From positions 5,286,001-5,350,000 of the forward strand of contig NC_133526.1 in NCBI RefSeq assembly GCF_048544455.1: a DNA stretch of 64,000 nt. Direction: 5' to 3'. Positions within the stretch are counted from its first letter, which is position 1. Each line of letters starts with the position of its first letter. Both the position numbers and the translations under genes were made by a program. This document shows positions 57,279 through 64,000 of this stretch, piece after piece. The notes under the pieces are model-generated. The model was not told the DNA's origin. It saw nothing but the letters and a program-made list of their open reading frames with translations, and made no database searches. The stretch comes from Silene latifolia (Eukaryota; Streptophyta; Magnoliopsida; Caryophyllales; Caryophyllaceae).

Positions 57279-57773
57279 AGGCCCATAAAGGAGGACCAAT
57301 CAAAACGCAGCCCATGAAGCGTCAGCCAATCAACGAAGAGACACATGTCAGGCATGCATACACGGAATGTCAATCGACGCAACAGTTGAATGTCAATCAA
57401 AGCAACAGTAACCAAGCGTCTTCAACACGCCCCTTCATATCCCTTTGCCTATTCACCTTCCTCAAAAAACTCCTAAAGTATCTATTTTCCGCCGCAACAC
57501 GACTAACCAAGCTAGGTAGCACCGGCGGGGGCAATCAAAAATACACCTAAGCACTCTCAACCTTGGGTCCGCCGGCTAGCAAAAGACCTTCTCTTCCACA
57601 TTTGATGTCCATTACACATCCATGTGGAGGGGGATATGGTACGGCCTAACAAGAACCACGCCGATGCTTCGGAAGAAGCCGATACCAGAATTTTGCAAAA
57701 AAAAAAAAAAAAAATACTTGCACGAGAATATACACTCAAAGATACATCGGAGCCCATACCACGGCATAGACTA

Positions 57774-57788
57774 CGGCTGGGGGCAAAT
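57774..57788 (+). other. C2 polypurine tract
   Basis: ggctgggggcaaat lies directly before the 3' LTR. An A18 run at about 57,696-57,713 lies upstream, where C1 has only short A runs. Confidence 0.8.
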
Positions 57789-58386
57789 TGATGGGGCATA
57801 TTCTCGTGCCCGCCGACCAAGTCAACATATTGAACGAGGTCAAAGATATCCACAAAGAAGCCAATGACTTAGACATCCCGGCCGATCGACCTTTCGGCTG
57901 CCCGGCCTGGTCTCGGCATGGCAACCTACCAAATGGGCACCTACCCGCGTACTCATATCCAAGAACCCTCGGCATGGAGTCAACCAGGCTCGTCGGCTGC
58001 CATAGGTCCCTCGGCCGAGGGTAGATCGATCTTTTCACCTGCCGTGCCACTTGGCCCACTTGGCCACTACGTGACAAAAGGTGAAAGTCTATAAATACTC
58101 CTCAATCCTCATTGAGGAAGGGATCCAGAATCTAACCTAGGAACCCCTTAAATTGGTATTATCTCTCTCATCTCTCTACAATACACGTCATCAAGCAACA
58201 TACTACTTAATCACAATAAGTTCACTGACTTGAGCGTCGGAGTGAGTACGCTTGGCACAAAGCCAAGCCCTCAGTTTGCTCGTTGTTGCAGGAGAAAGCC
58301 GAGGAGAGCAATCAAGGCTAGAAGAGGCATTATTCGACAAAGCTAGCGTGGTAAACAAACTTGATTCGGAATTCATACCCGGAACA
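57789..58386 (+). mobile_element. C2 3' LTR (598 bp)
   Basis: TGATGGGG...CCGGAACA. TATA box at 58,089-58,098. Identical to the 5' LTR over the last 345 bp. Confidence 0.95.
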
Positions 58387-58391
58387 GTTTC

Positions 58392-58888
58392 CACCATAAT
58401 TTTTTTTTGGTTTTGTAAACCTCATGGATTAATATGGACCACATTCACCAATTCACGTATTTAATCATAATCATGTAAATAAATAAAACTGAATCTATAT
58501 ACTATAGACGATTATCATTTACTTGTAATTCGTTTGGTTAGGTTTTATCAAGAGTTCAAGACATAATGTCCGAGGCACACAAAGACACAATAATAATAAG
58601 TAATAATAAGTAGATTGTATCCGATGTAGAAATAGTAATAAGGATGGTTAGAAACTCGTCGTGCTCATAACGTATGGTAAAATAAAGAGAAGAGAATATG
58701 GAGAGAGACAAAACCGTATCCTTATTCCATTATGAGGAATATATATATATATACACATATAATAGGGTAGACTTTCCTTAATAATATAACTGTAGAATAT
58801 CCTAACATATGGACATCCATATAATATTACTTAATAATATTTCATAACAAAAACGAAATTAAAAATCTACTCCTAAATCCAAATCTTA
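58392..58888. other. Intergenic DNA right of C2
   Basis: AT-rich, with a (TA)n run at about 58,740-58,752 and a duplicated taataataag at about 58,588-58,610. No gene is seen. Confidence 0.4.
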
Positions 58889-59686
58889 GGCTCCGTTTGG
58901 CACGACACTCCAGGTAGCTTATTTGACCAAAGTAGCTTATTTGACCAAAATTTCAGCTACCTGATTTTTTTGCAAGTGTTTGGCAAGTAGCTTATTTGGT
59001 CAAATAAGGTACCTGAAATGAAATGCTACATCAGGTAGCATTTGAGAAATCAGGTACCTGAAATGACTTATTTTCCATTTTGTACCCCTTTATTCTATAA
59101 GAGCAAGTACAATGGTAAGCAATAATCAACTAGCTTGACAAATCTACATCATTTCCTAAGCTACAATCATTCTAAGCTAATGAACTATTCCAATGGTGTA
59201 GTTAGCTTTTATACTAGCTTTATGGGAGACACATGCCAAATTATTTTTTCATAAACATTAAAAAAAATGAAAAATTATTGAAACTAATTTTCTATTGGTT
59301 GCTTGGTAATTATGGGCATATCTAAGCAAGTAGCTTAATGAAGCAACAAGCTTAAGGCAAGCCATTCAACATATCCTTCTCCAATGGTGTAGCAACTAGC
59401 TTGCAATTTTGAGAAATTGCAAGCAAGTCCCTAAGCTACACCATTGAACTTGCTCTCTATAATACTCCGTATTAAATAGTTTTCATATCCTTTTACGTCA
59501 TTTTACCAAAATCAGTTACCTTTTCAGCTAGTTTGCCAAACACATTTTTATATAATCGATTCCTTATCACTCCTAGTTTTAAATTTCCTTATCGATTCCT
59601 TTTTAATTTTCACTACCTTTTCGTTTCGATTAGCTTTTTCAGTTTCAAATCCTTTTCGGGTAGTTTTTGCTTAAACAAACAGAGCC
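58889..59686. mobile_element. PIF/Harbinger (Tourist-like) element (798 bp including a nested MITE)
   Basis: Ends GGCTCCGTTTGGCA and, inverted, GGCTCTGTTTGTTT, with TTA on both sides (58,886-58,888 and 59,687-59,689). Internal caggtagcttatttgacc repeats. A hAT-like MITE is nested at 59,101-59,455. Confidence 0.75.
59101..59455. mobile_element. Nested hAT-like MITE (355 bp)
   Basis: Ends GAGCAAGTACAATGGT and, inverted, GAGCAAGTTCAATGGT. The direct repeat TCTATAA lies on both sides (59,094-59,100 and 59,456-59,462). The 7-8 bp duplication and GAGCAAG...CAATGG ends suggest hAT. Confidence 0.75.
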
Positions 59687-59753
59687 TTACTTGAAACTTG
59701 GGTATATCTTAAGTTGGGACTCATCAAAGTAATATAATACACAAAATTTCATT

Positions 59754-59925
59754 GAAGACGGGCAATATCCGTCATAAGTCTGTGACGGATATAATTTCCT
59801 CTCACAAAATACCTATTAAGAGGTGAGTGGGAAGCACATAATGGGGTGCTCCACCTTATCCCCTCCCCCTTTTTATGAGAGGTCACATGTTTGTGACGGG
59901 ATTAACCGTCACAAGCAAGACTAGC
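59754..59925. mobile_element. GTGACGG-family MITE upstream of the UGT gene
   Basis: gaagacgggcaatatccgtc at the left and gggattaaccgtcacaagc at the right, with ctcacaaaata...gtgagtgggaagcac inside. Boundaries are approximate. Confidence 0.55.
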
Positions 59926-60004
59926 TGAAAGTAATATTGACCATAAAAAACCAGCCTAATCTAATTCCGTCTAGCCTCTAATTTGCAACGCCCCAAACAT
60001 AGTT

Positions 60005-60212
60005 ATCATTCTAATAAACACAAATTCTTATTTCAGACCGTTATATTCGTCTAAAATTGTCAGACGGGTATCATTTTCTCTCACAAAAAATTCATTTAGG
60101 GCGTGAGTGGGAAAACACATGAGGGTGTCCCACCATTCATGTGCTTCTCACTTGTAAAAGGTCTTATTGCAGTCTGAAATAAGATGGTCTGAAGCAAGAC
60201 AGACTTTTCTAA
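60005..60212. mobile_element. Related MITE with AGACCGT ends
   Basis: aattcttatttcagaccgtt at the left and tctgaaataagatggtctga at the right, with tctcacaaaaaattcatt inside. It shares the interior layout of the GTGACGG copies. Confidence 0.5.
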
Positions 60213-60249
60213 TAATTATTGTCGCCTCCATTTATGTCCAATTAAACTA

Positions 60250-60410
60250 CAAAGCGTCTTGCTTGTGACGGACAATATCCGTCACAAGCTGAAGACCTCT
60301 CACAATAAAGCAAGTGGGTTGGCAAGTGGGAGGGAAAATGGAGATCCACGATATTCGCTGCATCTTGTGAGAGAAGCTCTACCGTCTTGATTTGTGACGG
60401 ATAGTCTTTT
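60250..60410. mobile_element. GTGACGG-family MITE just upstream of the UGT promoter
   Basis: gcgtcttgcttgtgacggac at the left and accgtcttgatttgtgacgg at the right, inverted relatives. It ends about 150 bp before the candidate TATA box. Confidence 0.55.
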
Positions 60411-60556
60411 CTTGATGATTTTGTGATTAAACTAATGGACGTAGAGAAACCAAATTACACATCTCAATTTGTAGTTGATATGAATTACTTGTGTCTCTTA
60501 ATTTCGTCACTACAAACGTCATTTCTTTTAACAATCATGTGCCCACTTTTATATTT

Positions 60557-60566
60557 CTATATATAT
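60557..60566 (+). promoter_or_regulatory. Candidate TATA box of the UGT gene
   Basis: ctatatatat lies about 100 bp upstream of the ATG at 60,665. This places transcription start near 60,590 and argues against the in-frame ATG at 60,491 as the start. Confidence 0.6.
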
Positions 60567-60664
60567 CCAACATCCCACCTAGTTCAATTCATCTAGTCCC
60601 CGTCACATACACTTCTACAATAAAACCTCATCCACTAATAATTAAGTTTTTTTTTTTTTTTCAG

Positions 60665-62062
60665 ATGGAAGGCAAACAAAAACCACATTTCCTTCTAGTA
60701 ACGTTCCCAGCACAAGGCCACATTAACCCGGCGTTGCAGTTCGCCAAGCGACTTCTGCGGGCCGGGACACATGTCACCATCTCCACTAGCATCTCCGGAA
60801 AGCGGTGTCTCGACAAGGCAAACGTGCCTGACGGCCTTGAATTTGCCCCCTTCTCGGACGGCTATGACGATGGTTTCCAGCCTAGTGACGGTGACGTCAT
60901 AACCTACATGTCCAAGTTCAAGCAAACCGGGTCCAATTCACTAGGTCAGGTTTTTGAGAGGTCACGTGGAGAGGGGAAACAAGTCACGTGTTGTGTGTAT
61001 ACTCTACTTCTCCCATGGGCTGCTGAAGTGGCGCGTGTGAATCACGTGCCATCGGCGCTACTTTGGATCCAACCAGCATCCGTGTTTGACGTGTATTATT
61101 ACTATTTTAGGGGATACGGTGACGTGATAAAGGAGTGTGAGAATAACCCCTCATGGTCGCTAGAATTACCAAATCTGCCATTCACTTTAAAAGCACGTGA
61201 CCTACCTTCGTTTTTACTTCCTTCTACTCCACTTCCTTACAATTTTGCTCTTCCTACGTTCCTAGCGCAAATAATGGAGTTGGAGAAGGAGGACACGCCA
61301 ACAATCCTGGTGAACACATTCGACGAGTTGGAGGTTGACGCCCTCAAGGCCATCAAGAGGTTCACACTTATCCCGGTCGGACCTCTTCTTCCTTCGAGTT
61401 TCCTCAATGAAAAGGAAAAGGATTATATGAGATGGCTTGATTCACAAAATGAATCTTCAGTAGTATACGTGTCATTTGGTAGCATGTCTGTCTTGTCTGG
61501 ACCGCAACAAGAAGAGTTGGCTCGTGCCCTTATAACGACCCACAGGCCTTTCCTGTGGGTCATCCGAGAAAAAGATAACAAAGGTAAAGAAGAAAAACAA
61601 AATAAAAATATTGATGAGGGTGATAGGCTAAGTTGTATGAACGATCTAAAGCACCAGGGTATGATAGTACCCTGGTGCTCTCAGGTCGATGTATTGTCCC
61701 ACCCTTCAGTTGGGTGCTTTGTTACGCACTGTGGTTGGAACTCGACTCTTGAGAGCATTACTTCGGGTATACCAATGGTTGCATTTCCACAATGGACGGA
61801 TCAAACGACAAATGCTAAGCTGGTGGAAGATGTGTGGAGGATTGGAGTGAGAGTGCAAATAAGTGAGGAAGAAGGGTTGGTTAAGGAAGAGGAGATTAAG
61901 AGGTGTTTGGAATTGGTGATGGAGAGTCAAGAGATGAAGTTAAATGCAAAAAAGTGGAAAGAATTGGCTGTACAAGCTTCTAAAGATGGTGGTGGTTCTC
62001 ATATGAATTTGAAATGTTTTATAGAAGATGTTGCTTCTCTTCAACACACTACAAGTCCTTGA
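60665..62062 (+). CDS. UDP-dependent glucosyltransferase, GT1 family, UGT75-like
   Basis: Intronless, 465 aa. It transfers sugar, probably glucose, from UDP-sugar to a small hydrophobic acceptor in the cytosol. The N-terminal half opens HFLLVTFPAQGHINPALQFA; His19 (in GHINP) is the catalytic base. In YTLLLPW (about 112-118) a Thr sits where many UGTs have the partner Asp, as I recall also in UGT75 relatives. The C-terminal PSPG box spans residues 337-380: WCSQVDVLSHPSVG, THCGWNST, PQWTDQ. Its last residue Gln favours UDP-glucose. The sequence resembles the UGT75 group (anthocyanin 5-O-, crocetin and auxin or ABA glucosyltransferases), so the acceptor cannot be named. The frame is open upstream to 60,491, but a TATA box lies inside that stretch and the family starts at MEGKQKPHF. 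Confidence 0.94.
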   Translation: MEGKQKPHFLLVTFPAQGHINPALQFAKRLLRAGTHVTISTSISGKRCLDKANVPDGLEFAPFSDGYDDGFQPSDGDVITYMSKFKQTGSNSLGQVFERSRGEGKQVTCCVYTLLLPWAAEVARVNHVPSALLWIQPASVFDVYYYYFRGYGDVIKECENNPSWSLELPNLPFTLKARDLPSFLLPSTPLPYNFALPTFLAQIMELEKEDTPTILVNTFDELEVDALKAIKRFTLIPVGPLLPSSFLNEKEKDYMRWLDSQNESSVVYVSFGSMSVLSGPQQEELARALITTHRPFLWVIREKDNKGKEEKQNKNIDEGDRLSCMNDLKHQGMIVPWCSQVDVLSHPSVGCFVTHCGWNSTLESITSGIPMVAFPQWTDQTTNAKLVEDVWRIGVRVQISEEEGLVKEEEIKRCLELVMESQEMKLNAKKWKELAVQASKDGGGSHMNLKCFIEDVASLQHTTSP

Positions 62063-62098
62063 ACTTACTAGTAGAGTATAATTAAGTACTCCTTCCTA

Positions 62099-62283
62099 TT
62101 CACTATATTCTTCCCTTTTTTTTTGCACAATGAATAAGAAATCGATTTTGGACCACATAAAACACACTACTCCACATGTAATTTAATTTGGACCACACAA
62201 ATTAACCCAAAAAAAAAAATAGGGAAGAAAACCCGAATAATCCGAATAAGGAAATAGGGAAGAAAATGGTGAATAAGAGGGAA
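62099..62283. mobile_element. Stowaway-like MITE in the UGT 3' flank (185 bp)
   Basis: Ends CTCCTTCCTATTCACTATAT and, inverted, (T)TCCCTCTTATTCACCATTTT, flanked by TA. It resembles the MITE in the NOI intron. Confidence 0.6.
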
Positions 62284-63090
62284 TATTAAAATGTGGTATT
62301 TAAATATGAATTAGTATTACTCTCTCTTGAACAAAAAACAGACTTATAAAACTTGCGCAAAAACAGACTTATTATCGTCTCTTGAACAAATATTTGATAA
62401 TAAGGAATTAAGGATTTCTGCTTGGACATTGGTTTGCCATAATTGCTTTTGAAACTGGTTTTCTTTGCCAATCAGCTTTATATATTATCCAGATTTGGAT
62501 AGTTTGTATATTAACTGCACTCCAGAGAACCACAACCATTCTCCAGTTGCTCAGAAGAGGCTCTTGATTAAACCTGCAGAGGGTTTAGATGAATGTGGCC
62601 CTACTGCACTTATAATAGACAGGCCTGTTTTGGTAGACTCGTGATGATGAAGGCGGTTCATCTTTTATTTCTCAATGAATGAAACCTCGACGGCATGGTT
62701 TTAAATCTCGTATCGGTCGTAGTGCGGTACCGGTATAACCGGTCCTTAATCAGCCGTCGCGGATGGATTGCGGTGAATCTCGGTGATTCTAGGGCGATAT
62801 CTAGTATCGGTAGAGTGAAAATCCGATACAACTCTATTGGAGATCATGCCAGCTTGCTGTCAAATGCTGCCAAGACATCACTGCCAACGTGAGATGTTGA
62901 TGACTGGACAGTGACTCAGCACAGTTGACTAACCATAACAGAATTGACCGGCTGTAACAGAATTCTGTTACATATCATAACAGAATTCCTAACCACTCAT
63001 TACATCAACAAATATCTAGATATTTCCATGTATAGATTTCCTTGTGTATATATATACTGTACAGCTAACTCTTGTAATTATTCGTTCATC
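62284..63090. other. Intergenic DNA with palindromes
   Basis: No gene is supported. A CG-rich segment at about 62,695-62,870 (tcgtatcggtcgtagtgcgg...) looks like an old repeat. A palindrome gtaacagaattctgttac lies near 62,955, with a further cataacagaattc just after it. Confidence 0.4.
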
Positions 63091-63914
63091 GGTTTTTCTA
63101 ACGCGTGCCCTAAGGGCACACGTTAATAATACCTTATCTATCTAATTTCCACCTATAATTAACTACTTTGTAATTAGTTTAGGAAACTTTAAAATATTTT
63201 ACATAATTAACTTATTCCATATTTTCCCATCACCAATTATCTACCTTTTATATTCATATTAATTATATTTCTCTTCTCTTGTACGTAAATGATTTTTCAT
63301 TTCCATTAAACTAAAATTGTTCATCCTCATCTTCCTAGTTTTGATTTTTTTGGTTACATCTTCTTAGTTTTGATATGAGTGTGCAAATATGGCTAACTTT
63401 AGGCGGTGGATATTGAACACGCTATGCCTTTTCCAAATGATTTTCTGTTAGTTTCGGTGCCGTAAATTTTCAAGAAAACAATTGTCGATTGGTGTACGTT
63501 GTGATTTGTGAAATGACGAATAAATAATTACAGTGATACCAGATGATTTCTTGATCGATCTACACACTAAACAAGTAGTCGAATAAAATTTCCCTATCCA
63601 ATTCCGAATTGTCAAGTCTTCTTATCCGAGAAAGGGTGCGTGTTGGAGCAGATCGGTGCCCGATATACAACTAGATGGCGTCGTCCCTGGCTCTTATGGC
63701 TTCTTGCTACAGTGCTAATTATGAATATTGGGATGTAAAATCATTATCAAATGGAAAGAGAATAATTATGGAAAGGAAGTGAGAGAAAATAAAACGTAAA
63801 TAAGGTAACTTTTTAAAAGTTTCCTAAACTAATTAGGAGTAGTTATTTATAGGTGGAAACTAGATAGATAAGGTATTATTAACGTGTGCCCTTAGGGCAC
63901 GCGTTAGAAAAACC
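63091..63914. mobile_element. Long-TIR non-autonomous element (824 bp), Mutator-like candidate
   Basis: Inverted arms of about 105 bp (63,091-63,195 and 63,808-63,914) begin GGTTTTTCTAACGCGTGCCC and differ at few positions. Each contains the palindrome GTGCCCT(T/A)AGGGCAC. Flanks gttcatc / gttcatt may be an imperfect target duplication. The interior (about 600 bp) is AT-rich and non-coding. A single related end (attttctaacgtgtaccc) occurs near 45,593. Confidence 0.7.
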
Positions 63915-64000
63915 GTTCATTCATAATACATAATACAATCTCACTTTTATTTACGTTTTTCTCCAAACATTTTACTGAATTTCTTCCTCATTATCAAGCT

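Larger units (their letters stand above)
47408..58386 (+). mobile_element. Element C2: full-length Tat-lineage Ty3/gypsy retrotransposon (10,979 bp)
   Basis: Two LTRs (47,408-48,009 and 57,789-58,386) bound a primer site, gag, protease, RT, two RNase H domains, integrase, a tandem array, an antisense ORF and a polypurine tract. The target duplication GTTTC is perfect (47,403-47,407 and 58,387-58,391). The last 345 bp of the LTRs are identical, and about six small differences cluster in the first 260 bp, so the insertion is recent. Even so, gag-pol and the antisense ORF are repeatedly frameshifted. The domain order, second RNase H and antisense ORF match the Tat lineage (Retand-like). Confidence 0.95.

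Noticed and set aside
60491-60664. N-terminal extension of the UGT (58 residues)
   Set aside because: The stretch contains the TATA box, reads as low-complexity hydrophobic sequence and is absent from the family; the ATG at 60,665 gives the standard N-terminus.

Overview
This is a nuclear plant window, clearly from a eudicot. The genes have GT-AG introns, one encodes a DYW-class pentatricopeptide protein, and the rest is dense with LTR retrotransposons, Stowaway, hAT, Mutator and Harbinger MITEs, Helitrons and LINE tails. The two largest mobile elements are Tat-lineage Ty3/gypsy retrotransposons with an antisense ORF, an architecture known from Retand of Silene. A Caryophyllales host, perhaps Caryophyllaceae, is therefore my guess, but nothing in the window proves it. 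No bacterial, organellar or viral segment was recognised.

Layout. (1) Positions 1-14,091 are a three-deep retrotransposon nest. Element A (1-2621, minus strand, cut by the window edge) lies inside the gag-like ORF of element B (2622-7584, minus). B lies inside the gag zinc-knuckle region of C1 (7585-14,091, plus). C1 is a Tat element that has lost reverse transcriptase, RNase H and nearly all of integrase, but keeps a tandem-repeat 3' region, an antisense ORF and its 3' LTR. (2) Positions 14.1-27.4 kb hold one intronless gene, a DYW PPR protein (16,173-18,164), followed by repeat-rich DNA: a 1-kb Mutator-like element, two hAT MITEs in opposite orientation, a Helitron, LINE 3' ends and Stowaway-type MITEs. 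(3) Positions 27.5-42.1 kb hold two convergent genes: a four-exon ankyrin-repeat gene (plus, 746 aa) and an eight-exon organellar ribosome recycling factor gene (minus, 260 aa). (4) Positions 42.2-47.1 kb hold two more Helitrons of the same family, a LINE tail, a Harbinger MITE and a three-exon NOI/RIN4-type gene (minus). (5) Positions 47,408-58,386 are C2, a full-length Tat element with a 5-bp target duplication (GTTTC). It has a frameshifted gag-pol with two RNase H domains, a 117-bp tandem array and an antisense ORF. It inserted about 340 bp upstream of the NOI start codon. (6) Positions 58.4-64 kb hold a MITE cluster, an intronless UDP-glycosyltransferase gene (60,665-62,062) and a long-TIR element at the right edge.

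The host genes are unrelated in function: organelle RNA editing, a putative scaffold, organelle translation, immunity-related membrane signalling and small-molecule glucosylation. They are neighbours, not a pathway. The most unusual material is in the retrotransposons. The antisense ORF carries its own TATA-type promoter conserved between C1 and C2. A C1 tandem-repeat unit shares a segment with the C2 leader. Elements A and B carry 14-bp perfect palindromes spaced about 20-22 bp apart.
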